NCBI RefSeq assembly: GCF_014858005.1
Contig: NZ_JACYOT010000016.1
Span: 1-64,000 of the forward strand
Length of the DNA stretch: 64,000 nt
Origin: Propioniciclava soli
GTDB lineage: Bacteria > Actinomycetota > Actinomycetes > Propionibacteriales > Propionibacteriaceae
Reading direction: 5' to 3'
Positions 45,341 to 53,340 of this stretch are shown one piece after another; position 1 is the stretch's first letter; every line of letters begins with the position of its first letter. A program made the position numbers and the translations under genes. Below the pieces are notes generated by a model, which was given only the letters and a program-made list of their open reading frames with translations, had not been told where the DNA came from and ran no database searches.

Positions 45341-45838
45341 GTGAGCCCGCAGCCCCCCACCCCCGCTGCGCGGACGCTCGGGGCACGGCTGGCGTGGCCG
45401 GGCGTGCTGCCCGTCGCCGCCGTGATCGCCGGCGGTGCCCTCGGCACCGCGCTGCGGGCCGCCCTGACCCACGCGTGGCCCCCGCAGGCCGAGGGTCTGC
45501 CGTGGGTGACCTTGTTGATCAACGCGAGCGGTGCCCTCGCGCTGGGGACCCTCTTGGGGTGGCTGGGCACCAAGCCGGACGCCGGCGTCCGCCGCCTGCT
45601 GCGCCTTGGGTTGGGCACCGGCCTGCTGGGCGGCTATACCACCTACTCGACGTTCGTGCTCGAGTCGGTGACCCTCGCCGGGGCCGGCCGCCCGGGGGTC
45701 GCCCTGGTGTACGCCGCCGCCTCGCTCGTGGCCGGGTACCTCGCCGCGGCGGTGGGCCTGACCCTCGGCATCCGGGGGCAGCGTGCCACGCCGCGACTGA
45801 AGGGGCGCCGACGGTGGGGGCCGACGCGATGGGGGTGA
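45341..45838 (+). CDS. crcB: Fluoride channel subunit, first of a pair
   Basis: 165 aa, four helices, Fluc/CrcB family: passive F- export channel protecting against fluoride. Family marks are GGALGTALRAAL, LLINASGALALGTLLGWLG (Asn of helix 2) and GTGLLGGYTTYSTFVLE (Na+ and phenylalanine-box region, here Tyr-Thr-Thr-Tyr). GTG start at 45341; TAGCGT ends 6 bases before it, so the transcript may be leaderless. It overlaps the second gene, as expected for heterodimeric dual-topology pairs of Gram-positive bacteria. No crcB (fluoride) riboswitch is seen in the 33-base gap upstream. Confidence 0.9.
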   Translation: MSPQPPTPAARTLGARLAWPGVLPVAAVIAGGALGTALRAALTHAWPPQAEGLPWVTLLINASGALALGTLLGWLGTKPDAGVRRLLRLGLGTGLLGGYTTYSTFVLESVTLAGAGRPGVALVYAAASLVAGYLAAAVGLTLGIRGQRATPRLKGRRRWGPTRWG

Positions 45839-46323
45839 CGGGATGGGCGGTGGCCCTCGCCGGCGGGCTGGGTGCCGGGGCGCGGTTCTGGCTGGACGCC
45901 CTCGTCGTCAGCCGGTGGCGGGGGCGATGGCCCGTGGCGACGCTGGTGGTGAACGTGCTCGGGTCCTTGCTGCTCGGCCTGCTCGTGGGCTGGGCGGGCG
46001 CGGCGCACCCGGTGACGCGTTCCGTCATCGGGGTGGGGTTTCTCGGCGGGTTCACCACGTTCAGCACGGCGAGCGTCGAGCTCGTCCGGCTCCGGCGGAC
46101 GGAGCCGCCCTGCGCCACCCCCGGGCGGACCGCGCCGAACGGCGACGGCGCCTCGCATGGCTCCCGTCCGCCGAACGGCTCCCGCCCGTCGCATGACTCT
46201 CGCCCGTCGCATGACTCTCGCCCGCTGAATCGCTGGGGCGTCGTGCTGGGGCTCGGGCTGCTCATGTTCGTGGCGAGCGTGACGGCGCTGGTCGTCGGGC
46301 TGTGGCTGGGGGCGTCCGCCTGA
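45829..46323 (+). CDS. crcB: Fluoride channel subunit, second of a pair
   Basis: 164 aa. GGLGAGARFWLDALV, ATLVVNVLGSLLLGLLVGW and GVGFLGGFTTFSTASVELV identify CrcB/Fluc. Between helices 3 and 4 is an unusual 35-residue loop rich in Ser, Arg, Pro, His, built partly from two perfect 18-base repeats (46189-46224). The start may be ATG 45829 or GTG 45835, the latter forming GTGA with the upstream stop. Confidence 0.88.
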   Translation: MGVTGWAVALAGGLGAGARFWLDALVVSRWRGRWPVATLVVNVLGSLLLGLLVGWAGAAHPVTRSVIGVGFLGGFTTFSTASVELVRLRRTEPPCATPGRTAPNGDGASHGSRPPNGSRPSHDSRPSHDSRPLNRWGVVLGLGLLMFVASVTALVVGLWLGASA

Positions 46324-46364
46324 GGCTGGCCGCGTGGCCCAGGTCAGAATGTCCGAACTATTGA

Positions 46365-46393
46365 TTGACCCGGCCCAACGCCACTGCTAGGTT
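46365..46393 (+). promoter_or_regulatory. Promoter of the sugar ABC operon
   Basis: TTGACC, 17 bases, TAGGTT; transcription would start near 46400, leaving a leader of about 80 bases. ATGTCCGAACTATTGA just upstream (46349-46364) is A/T-rich and could hold an activator or repressor site, but I cannot match it to a known GntR operator. Confidence 0.65.
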
Positions 46394-46478
46394 CAGCCCA
46401 GCCGTCATCCGGCCGCCTCCGCGCGGGGCTGACCCAGAGTCGGGTAGGAACCTGCGTCACTCAAGGAAGAGGATCGAC

Positions 46479-47768
46479 ATGCGTACTGGCATTTCCCGAC
46501 GGACCCTCATCGCCGGCGGCGTCGCCGGCACCGCGGTGCTGGGCCTCACGGCCGGCTGCGGTGGTGGTGGCACCACCTCGGGGTCCGGCGCCGGTGGCGA
46601 CGGCGGCGATCCGGGCACCCTGCAGTTCTTCCTCTCCGGCGACGCCAACCAAGGTGGCGGTTTCGCGCACATGGCCGAGAAATACGGCGAGGAGACCGGC
46701 GTGACGGTCGAGATCGTCGACATCGCGAACGACGACCTCCGCACGCGGCTGCGCAACGCCGCCCAGGCCAACGCCCTGCCCGCGCTCGCCCGCGTCGGCG
46801 CCGTCGACCCCGTCTGGATGAACGTGACCCGCGACCTGCGCGAGCTGGTGGCCGAACACAACATCATGGCCGACCTGGCCACCACCGGCGAGGACGGCTT
46901 CGTCTACTCGGTGCCGACCGACGTGACCGCCGTCGGCCTGTACCTGAACAAGACCCTGTTCGACCAGGCCGGCGTGGCGTACCCGACCGAGGACGTCGAC
47001 GTGTGGAGCTGGGACGAGTTCGTCGACTCCGTGCGCCAGGTGCAGGCCGCCACGGGGGCGTCCTACGGCATGGCCATGGACCGCTCCTCCCACCGCCTGA
47101 AGTCGTTCCTGTACGAGTTCGGCTCGACGCTGTTCCAGCCCAACGCCGAGGGGGTCTTCGAGACCAACGACGCGACGAGCACTGCCCTGGAGTACTTCCA
47201 CAACCTCAACGACGACACCTTCATGCCGCGCTCGGTGTGGCTGTCCGAAGCCGACGGCAACGCCCTGTTCAAGTCCGGCGACGTCGTGTCGTACTACTCG
47301 GGCTCGTGGCAGATCGCGGACTTCGCCGAGAACATCGCCGATTTCGAATGGGTCTCGGTGTACACCCCACGGCAGCCCACCCAGGCCGTCCAGTACGGCA
47401 ACGCGGCGTCCATCGTCGTCTTCGAGGGCGACCAGGCCGACGCCGCGTACGACTTCGTGAACTGGCTGTACCAGACCGAGAACTATCGCGAACTGGCCGA
47501 GACCTCCGGTTTCCTGCCCGCCACGACGGACGCCGAGATCACCTACGCGAACAACCAGGCGGCCTTCGACCTCTACAACGACGAGATCGCGAACGCGGCC
47601 CCGGTCGTCGGCGAGATCAAGCAGATGGAGATCGGCTTCGAGGCGGAAGGGCTGAGCACGGAGGGCGACCCGCTCCGTGACGAGGTGATCCGGTACCTCA
47701 ACGACGAGATCGACCTGGGCACGGCGATCCAGAACGTCAGTGACCGCATGACCGAGGCGTTCGGCTGA
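46479..47768 (+). CDS. Sugar ABC importer substrate-binding lipoprotein (family 1)
   Basis: 429 aa. The signal has a twin-arginine look (ISRRTLIAGG) and a lipobox LTAGC (Cys at about 27), so it is probably a Tat-exported lipoprotein. The mature part is a solute-binding protein family 1 (MalE-like) fold: GVTVEIVDIANDDLRTRL, YSVPTDVTAVGLYLNKTLFDQAG, WSWDEFVDSV, GSWQIADFAE, VFEGDQADAAYDFVNWLY. The sugar is not identifiable. AAGGAAGAGG precedes the ATG. Confidence 0.92.
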   Translation: MRTGISRRTLIAGGVAGTAVLGLTAGCGGGGTTSGSGAGGDGGDPGTLQFFLSGDANQGGGFAHMAEKYGEETGVTVEIVDIANDDLRTRLRNAAQANALPALARVGAVDPVWMNVTRDLRELVAEHNIMADLATTGEDGFVYSVPTDVTAVGLYLNKTLFDQAGVAYPTEDVDVWSWDEFVDSVRQVQAATGASYGMAMDRSSHRLKSFLYEFGSTLFQPNAEGVFETNDATSTALEYFHNLNDDTFMPRSVWLSEADGNALFKSGDVVSYYSGSWQIADFAENIADFEWVSVYTPRQPTQAVQYGNAASIVVFEGDQADAAYDFVNWLYQTENYRELAETSGFLPATTDAEITYANNQAAFDLYNDEIANAAPVVGEIKQMEIGFEAEGLSTEGDPLRDEVIRYLNDEIDLGTAIQNVSDRMTEAFG

Positions 47769-47785
47769 GCACGGGGGCGACCGGC

Positions 47786-48712
47786 ATGGCTGAGACCACG
47801 ACAGCTGCGGCTCCCTCGGGCACCACCGCCATGCGGCGCCGGACGCGCCCGGGCCAGACCCTGGTGCCCCTGCTGTTCATCGCGATCGCGTTCGTCCTGT
47901 TCTGCGTCTTCTTCGTCGGCCCGGGCGCCTTGGGTCTGTACTACTCGTTCACGGACTACCGGGGCGTCGGCAGCCCGCGGTGGGTGGGACTGGACAACTA
48001 CCAGCGCCTGTTCGCCGACGAGCAGTTCTACGCGGTCCTCGGCCGCACGCTGACCTACACCGTGCTGTCGGTGCCGGTGCACGTCGTCGTCGCGCTCGGC
48101 ATCGCGCTGTTGCTCACCAGCGCCGCCACCCGTTTCCAGACGGTGGCCCGGGTGATCTTCTTCATCCCTTGGCTCATCTCGCCCATCGTCGCCGGCGTCA
48201 TCTGGCGTTGGCTGTTTGGTGAGAACTTCGGCCTCATCAACTACCTGTTCACCGTGGTCAACCTGCCGACGCAGCGGTGGGAGACCGACGGCAACCTGTC
48301 CCTGCTCGTGCTCATCCTGGCCGGCACCTGGGGCGGGACGGCGTTCAACATGCTGCTGTTCATCGCGGCCCTGAAGAACATCCCGAAGTCCTACCTCGAG
48401 GCCGCCGAGATCGACGGGGCCACGTCGTCCCAGCGCTTCTTCCGCATCGTGCTGCCGCTGCTGCGGCCCACCATGTTCCTGGTGGTCCTGCTCGGCACGC
48501 TCGGGGCGATGAAGGAGTTCGCGTTGGTGCAGGCCCTCAACGGCGGCGGGCCGGGTACGCAGAACATGTTCATGGTGCAGTACATCTACCGCACGGGTTT
48601 CGAGCGCGCCCAGATCGGCTACGCCAGCGCCGTCTCGATGGTGCTCATGGGGATTCTCGTCGTGATCGCGATCATCCAGATGCGGTTCGACCGGCGGGAG
48701 GACCTCGCATGA
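47786..48712 (+). CDS. Sugar ABC importer permease (MalF-type)
   Basis: 308 aa, six helices from about 27 to 300. The EAA loop is YLEAAEIDGATSSQRFFRIVLPLLRP near 200-225. The early P-loop-like segment FTDYRGVGSPRWVGLDNYQRLF is typical of MalF-type carbohydrate permeases. It follows the binding-protein gene by 17 bases and overlaps the MalG-type gene by 4. Confidence 0.93.
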   Translation: MAETTTAAAPSGTTAMRRRTRPGQTLVPLLFIAIAFVLFCVFFVGPGALGLYYSFTDYRGVGSPRWVGLDNYQRLFADEQFYAVLGRTLTYTVLSVPVHVVVALGIALLLTSAATRFQTVARVIFFIPWLISPIVAGVIWRWLFGENFGLINYLFTVVNLPTQRWETDGNLSLLVLILAGTWGGTAFNMLLFIAALKNIPKSYLEAAEIDGATSSQRFFRIVLPLLRPTMFLVVLLGTLGAMKEFALVQALNGGGPGTQNMFMVQYIYRTGFERAQIGYASAVSMVLMGILVVIAIIQMRFDRREDLA

Positions 48713-49530
48713 GGGCGCGCGCCGTCAGCATCCCCCTGACCCTGCTGCTCGTGCTCGTGGCGTTGGGTTTCCTCTTCCCGGCACTGTGGTTCCTGCTCAG
48801 CTCGTTCAAACCCGGCAGTGAGCTGTTCTCCCTGCCGCTCTCGCTGTTCCCCCGCACCTGGACCCTCTCCGGCTACGAGACGGCCTGGACGCGATTCGAC
48901 TTCTGGCGGTACTTCTACAACACCGGTCTCGTCGCCGTGATCACCACGGCCCTGACCGTCATCGTCTCCGCCCTGACCGGGTACGCCTTCGCGAAGTTCC
49001 GCTCGTGGTGGCTCAGGGCATTCTTCCTGTGCATCCTCGCCACCACGATGCTGCCGACCGAGGTCATCATGCCCTCCACCTTCGCGATCATCCGCGACCT
49101 GGGGCTGTACAACACGTTGGCCGGCATCATCGTGCCGTCGATCATCACGGCCACCGGCATCTTCATGTTCCGGCAGTACTTCCGCACGATCCCGGACGAG
49201 TTGCTCGAGGCCGCCCGCATCGACGGAGCCAGCGAGTTCCGCATCTTCACGCGCATCATGTTCCCGCTCGCGCGCCCCATCGCGGTGACGCTGGCGATCT
49301 TCAGCGTCCAGTGGCGCTGGAACGACTACATCTGGCCCCTCATCGTGCTCAACGACCCGAACCGCTACACGCTGCAGCTCGCGCTGCGCTCCATCGTGGG
49401 CGCCGACAACATCAACTGGTCGGTGCTGCTCTCGGCGTCGGTCATCTCGCTCATCCCGATGGTCATCCTCTTCGCCGTCTTCCAGCGCTACATCATGAAC
49501 GCCGACATCAACTCCGGCCTGAAGGACTGA
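48709..49530 (+). CDS. Sugar ABC importer permease (MalG-type)
   Basis: 273 aa, six helices. EAA loop ELLEAARIDGASEFRIFTRIMFPLARP near 160-186; WRWNDYIWPLIVLND and the C-terminus NADINSGLKD are typical of MalG-type partners. The ATG overlaps the upstream stop (ATGA). No ATPase gene is in the cluster; such importers usually share a general MsiK/MalK-type ATPase encoded elsewhere. Confidence 0.93.
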   Translation: MRARAVSIPLTLLLVLVALGFLFPALWFLLSSFKPGSELFSLPLSLFPRTWTLSGYETAWTRFDFWRYFYNTGLVAVITTALTVIVSALTGYAFAKFRSWWLRAFFLCILATTMLPTEVIMPSTFAIIRDLGLYNTLAGIIVPSIITATGIFMFRQYFRTIPDELLEAARIDGASEFRIFTRIMFPLARPIAVTLAIFSVQWRWNDYIWPLIVLNDPNRYTLQLALRSIVGADNINWSVLLSASVISLIPMVILFAVFQRYIMNADINSGLKD

Positions 49531-49533
49531 CCC

Positions 49534-49608
49534 ATGAGCGTGGCCGTCCCGGCCGAATCGCCGGCCCCAGCCCACGAGGGCACCAGCCGCCCCCGGGAGG
49601 GACGGTGA
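49534..49608 (+). CDS. Possible 24-codon remnant or leader ORF before gntR
   Basis: ATG 49534 begins 3 bases after the MalG-type stop and encodes MSVAVPAESPAPAHEGTSR plus a few residues; its TGA overlaps the GTG of the GntR gene (GTGA). The codon use is coding-like. It could be a coupling peptide or the stub of a lost catabolic gene (kinase or glycosidase) that would be expected at this place. Confidence 0.35.
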   Translation: MSVAVPAESPAPAHEGTSRPREGR

Positions 49609-50342
49609 CGACGCCGCTGCGCATCGAGCTGGACCGGACCAGCCCCGTCCCGCTCTACCACCAAGTGGCGGCGGGCATCGAGACCGCCATCACGGAGGGC
49701 CGGCTGCGCGCCGGGGTGCTGCTGGAGAACGAGGTGGCGTTGGCCGGGCGGCTCGGCATCTCTCGACCCACGGCGCGGCAGGCCCTGGGTTCTCTGGTGG
49801 ACCGCGGCCTGCTCGTGCGGCGTCGGGGCGTGGGAACCCAGGTGGCCCCGGAGCGCGTGCGGCGCCCTGCGGGGCTGACCTCGCTGAACGAAGACCTGGC
49901 TGCGTCCGGGCGTCGGCCGGACACACGCATCCTTGAGTACTGCCCCACCGAGGCCACCCCAGAGATGTCCCGCGAGTTGGAGGTCGACGCCGGCACCTCC
50001 GTCGTGGTCGTGCGCCGGCTCTGCCTGGCCGACGCCGAGCCCATCGCGGTGATGACCAACCTCCTGCGGCGAGAGATCGCGCCGGCCGAGGCGGAGCTCG
50101 CCGAGCGGGGGCTCTACGCGTCCCTGCGCAGCCGAGGCGTCCAGCCCGCGCTCGCCCGGCAGCGCATCGGGGCCAGGCTGGCCACGGAGTCCGAGGCGCG
50201 CATGCTCCAGGAGCCTGGCCGGACGCCGCTGCTCACCATCGATCGGATCGCCTTCGACGACACCGGCGCCGTCATCGAGGTCGGTCACCACTACTACCGA
50301 GCATCGCGCTACGACTACGAGACGACGCTCTTCGCACGCTGA
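49605..50342 (+). CDS. GntR-family regulator, HutC/UTRA type
   Basis: 245 aa: winged helix at about 10-75 (PLYHQVAAGIETAITEGRL; ALAGRLGISRPTARQALGSLVDRGLLVRRRGVGTQV) and a UTRA ligand-binding domain from about 90 (RPDTRILEYCPTEATP; IDRIAFDDTGAVIEVGHHYYRASRYDYE). Likely the sugar-responsive repressor of the upstream ABC operon. GTG start at 49605 has GGGAGGG 4-5 bases upstream. Confidence 0.9.
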   Translation: MTTPLRIELDRTSPVPLYHQVAAGIETAITEGRLRAGVLLENEVALAGRLGISRPTARQALGSLVDRGLLVRRRGVGTQVAPERVRRPAGLTSLNEDLAASGRRPDTRILEYCPTEATPEMSRELEVDAGTSVVVVRRLCLADAEPIAVMTNLLRREIAPAEAELAERGLYASLRSRGVQPALARQRIGARLATESEARMLQEPGRTPLLTIDRIAFDDTGAVIEVGHHYYRASRYDYETTLFAR

Positions 50343-50346
50343 CGGT

Positions 50347-50364
50347 CGGGGCAGGTCCGCCCCG
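50347..50364. terminator. Short hairpin between convergent genes
   Basis: CGGGGC, loop AGGTCC, GCCCCG lies 5 bases after the gntR stop. The stem is only 6 bp and lacks a U-run; the 50 bases to the HNH gene contain nothing else. Confidence 0.35.
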
Positions 50365-50414
50365 CCTGGCGTGCCCCAGGGTTGGCTGGCGTCCGGTCTA
50401 CGCCCTGCCACCCG

Positions 50415-51767
50415 CTACGTCCGCAGTACCACCCGGAAGCGGTTGTGGATGCGGGGCCGCAGGGTCGGATCCACATGGCGTGGGGGGATCACCTCGGCGG
50501 GGCCCGACTGCGGGAGACGCACCTGCCACCGGCGGGTGGGGTCGTCCTCGGGGCGCGAACTGGGCTCCACGATTCCGTGGTGGTGCGGGCAGACGAGCAC
50601 GAGATTGGCCAGGCTGGTCCTCCCGCCGGCCCACCAGGGCTGGATGTGGTGGGCGTGGCAGGCGACCGGGGGCGCGTCGCAGCCGGGGAACACGCAGCCG
50701 CGGTCCCGGGCCTCCAGGGCGGCGCGCATGGCGGGCGGCACGAGCCGCTCGGCGCGGCCGGCGTCCAACACCACGGACGCGCCGCCGAGCACCACGGGCA
50801 GCACCTCGCAGTCGCACAGCCACTGCCGCAGCTGCGAGGGCGCGATCGGCTCGTCGGTGGCGAGCAGGCGTCCCGCCAGCGGTCCCACCCCCGTCGCGGC
50901 GCGGGTCAGGGTCTCCCAGCTGCAGGTGACGACCACGCGGGGCCGGTCACCGCCGTGCACCGGCGTCCGCCCCTGCCGTTGCAGGAGATCCGCCATCGCG
51001 CACAGCGCATCGGCCCGCCGCATGCCGGGCGTGAGTTGCTCGGCGTTCGCATCGAGAACCTCCGCGCCGCGGCGGATCTGGTCGGCGAAGGCGTCCAGCA
51101 CCGTGGTCACCGCCTGCGCCGCGCCGACCGGCAGGCTGCCGCGGATCAGTACCGAGCCCGCGTGATCCGGCCTGAACGACAGGAATCGCGACCGCATGGC
51201 CCGCAGCAGCTCCCGCTCCAGGCGCCGCTCCTCGGCCTCCTCCGCGATCTGGGGCGCCACCAGTTCGAGCAACCGCCCCGACAACCGGCGCAGCTCGACC
51301 GCGTTGTGCCGGCGCGCGAAGTCGACCATCATCTCCTCGGCCCGGCCGAGGGTGGCCTCGGGCAGGTCGTCGGGCAGCTGGCCCAACACGTGGGTGATGG
51401 CGGACGCCTGCGCCGGCAGCATCGCCCCGGCGTGCACCGCCTGGGCGACCTGCGGGAACCGCCGCCACTCCTGCCCCGACCGCACCAGCGCGAGCGCTTC
51501 GGTGCGGGTCAGGTTGGCGACGTCGGCCAGCCAGGTCGCCGCCGATGTCCCGTGGGCGCGGACCGCGACCTCCTCGTCCTCCACACGGGCCACGAGCGCG
51601 GTCTGCCAGGCCTGCACCCGCCCGGTGAGGCGCACCGCCTCGTGCGTGAGCGCGAGCACGTCGCGGTCATCGGGCAGCCGCAGCCGGTCGTCGGTGAGCG
51701 CGTCGAGGGCGGCGTGGACCAGGGCGACCAGCTCCAGGTCGCTCAGGTGGTGCAGCTCCTCCGTCAT
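50415..51767 (-). CDS. DUF222/HNH endonuclease-domain protein
   Basis: 450 aa. Residues about 10-330 form the alpha-helical DUF222 (13E12-repeat) domain; residues about 365-410 hold an HNH nuclease motif (DRGCVFPGCDAPPVACHAHHIQPW, then LANLVLVCPHHHGIVE) with two Cys-containing zinc-type half-sites. These proteins occur in many copies in actinobacteria, sometimes in mobile REP13E12 elements; their role is unknown. I chose ATG 51767 (MTEELHHL): TAGGGT ends 7 bases upstream on the minus strand, so it is leaderless. No repeats or direct duplication flank it, so mobility is not supported. Confidence 0.9.
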   Translation of the reverse strand: MTEELHHLSDLELVALVHAALDALTDDRLRLPDDRDVLALTHEAVRLTGRVQAWQTALVARVEDEEVAVRAHGTSAATWLADVANLTRTEALALVRSGQEWRRFPQVAQAVHAGAMLPAQASAITHVLGQLPDDLPEATLGRAEEMMVDFARRHNAVELRRLSGRLLELVAPQIAEEAEERRLERELLRAMRSRFLSFRPDHAGSVLIRGSLPVGAAQAVTTVLDAFADQIRRGAEVLDANAEQLTPGMRRADALCAMADLLQRQGRTPVHGGDRPRVVVTCSWETLTRAATGVGPLAGRLLATDEPIAPSQLRQWLCDCEVLPVVLGGASVVLDAGRAERLVPPAMRAALEARDRGCVFPGCDAPPVACHAHHIQPWWAGGRTSLANLVLVCPHHHGIVEPSSRPEDDPTRRWQVRLPQSGPAEVIPPRHVDPTLRPRIHNRFRVVLRT

Positions 51768-51930
51768 GGGAACCACCCTAGGAGCCGGGTCTGACATTTT
51801 TTCCGGACCTCGCCCTCGACGAGGGACAATGACTCACGAGTCGATCACATGTACGATTCGCGTCCAGCCCGCCACCCCACCACCCTGACCGGCCAACGGG
51901 GCTGTCCCAGGGAGCCGATGGCTGGTCGCC

Positions 51931-51963
51931 CCGACCCGGGCGCCTCAGCCGCACCCGGGTCGG
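51931..51963 (-). terminator. Hairpin ending the urate-degradation operon
   Basis: CCGACCCGGG and CCCGGGTCGG pair perfectly over 10 bases with a 13-base loop, starting 12 bases after the transporter stop on the minus strand. No U-run. The remaining gap to 51767 contains no gene; TTTTTT at 51798 is near the HNH promoter. Confidence 0.6.
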
Positions 51964-51974
51964 TCCCGCGCACG

Positions 51975-53273
51975 TCAGTCCTGGGCGTCCGCCCTCTCGA
52001 ACGTGGCGGCGTACTCGCCGAGGTCGAGCTCATCGGCCGTCACCGTGGCGCGGCCGTTGTAGACGTCCTCGTCGATCTCGCCGGTCGCCTTCGCCACCAG
52101 CATCGCGACGAACGTGTCCCCGTTCACGTTGAGGAACGTCCGGAAGATGCCGGTGAACCAGTCGACCGCGATGAGGAGCCCGACGGCTTCGAACGGGAGT
52201 CCCAGCGACGTGGCCAGGAACATCGCCACGACCGGGAACCCGCCCGGCACCGTGATGGTGCCCATGTTGAGCAGGATGGCCAGGCCCATGCCGAGCACGA
52301 TCTGGCCCGGCGAGAGCGCCACGCCGCCGGCCTGGGCCAGGAACATCACGACGATCATGTAGTTGAGCACCGCTCCGTAGGAGCCCATGGTCAGCCCCAC
52401 CGACAGCGTGAAGTTCGCGACTCGCTGGCTGATGCCGACCTTCTCGACCGCATTGCGCAGCACCGTCGGGAAGGTCACGGCCGAACTGGTCGTCGTCACC
52501 GCGATGGCGGTCTGCTCGGCGAGGTGGCGCGGCAGCAGGGCCGGGTTCAGGCCGGTGCGCACCGCCACCACGGCCACCATGAGCGCCATGAGGATCAGGA
52601 CGCCGAGCAGCGTGGCGCCGAGGTAGGACAGCGCGGTGGTGACGACCGCGAAGCCGATGCGCCCCGCCAGGTCGGCCAACAGGCAGAACACCCCGATCGG
52701 AGCCAGGTACATGACGTAGCGGATCATGGTGAGCACGACCTGCTGGACCTGATCGATGACGTCCAAGAGCAGCCGGTTGCCCGTGGCCGCGATCTGGACG
52801 TTGAGCGCGAACCCGAACAGCAGCGAGAACACGATGATCGGGATCATCGCGGCGGTCGACATCGCGTTCACGATGTTGGTGGACACGAACCCGAGCATTG
52901 TCTCCTGCCACCCGGTGGACGCCGAGGCCGACTCGGCGAGCGACGGGTCGACCTCCCCGGAGTAGACCATGCCCACTCCCGGCCGGATCAGCGCCGCGAG
53001 CCCGTAGGCCACGAGGGCCGCGACCGCGGAGAAGCCGAGCATCCATCCGAAGGTCCGCCCGGCGAGGCGACCGGCACCCGCACCGGTCATCGAGCCGGTG
53101 GCCACGATCACCGACGTCATGACGAGCGGAACGATCGACATCTGGATGAGCCGGATGAACATGCTGCCGACGAAGGCCAGGTTGCCCGCCCACTCGCCGA
53201 CGATGAGGCCGAACACGATGCCGGCGAGGGCAGCGACTCCGATCAGCAGGGCGGGATTCTTGAGGATCTTCAC
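51975..53273 (-). CDS. Dicarboxylate/amino acid:cation symporter (DctA/GltP family)
   Basis: 432 aa, about eight helices and two re-entrant hairpins. Signature blocks are the serine-rich hairpin TTTSSAVTFPTVLRNAVEKVG (near 265-285), GLTMGSYGAVLNYMIVV-like NMDGT equivalent, and the C-terminal DWFTGIFRTFLNVNGDTFVAMLV. Its place after hpxO suggests uptake of an organic acid linked to purine breakdown, but the ligand is unknown. I prefer GTG 53273 (VKILKNPALL), preceded by GAGGAGAGG; ATG 53339 would add 22 unconserved residues. Confidence 0.88.
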   Translation of the reverse strand: MKILKNPALLIGVAALAGIVFGLIVGEWAGNLAFVGSMFIRLIQMSIVPLVMTSVIVATGSMTGAGAGRLAGRTFGWMLGFSAVAALVAYGLAALIRPGVGMVYSGEVDPSLAESASASTGWQETMLGFVSTNIVNAMSTAAMIPIIVFSLLFGFALNVQIAATGNRLLLDVIDQVQQVVLTMIRYVMYLAPIGVFCLLADLAGRIGFAVVTTALSYLGATLLGVLILMALMVAVVAVRTGLNPALLPRHLAEQTAIAVTTTSSAVTFPTVLRNAVEKVGISQRVANFTLSVGLTMGSYGAVLNYMIVVMFLAQAGGVALSPGQIVLGMGLAILLNMGTITVPGGFPVVAMFLATSLGLPFEAVGLLIAVDWFTGIFRTFLNVNGDTFVAMLVAKATGEIDEDVYNGRATVTADELDLGEYAATFERADAQD

Positions 53274-53340
53274 GGTGCGGGACCTCTCCTCGTGGGGTGG
53301 CAGGGACGCGGTGGGTGCGCTGTGCGCTGCGATGGCCATG

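Noticed and set aside
50415-51767. HNH/DUF222 gene as a REP13E12-like mobile element
   Set aside because: I saw no terminal repeats, target duplication or recombinase gene around it.
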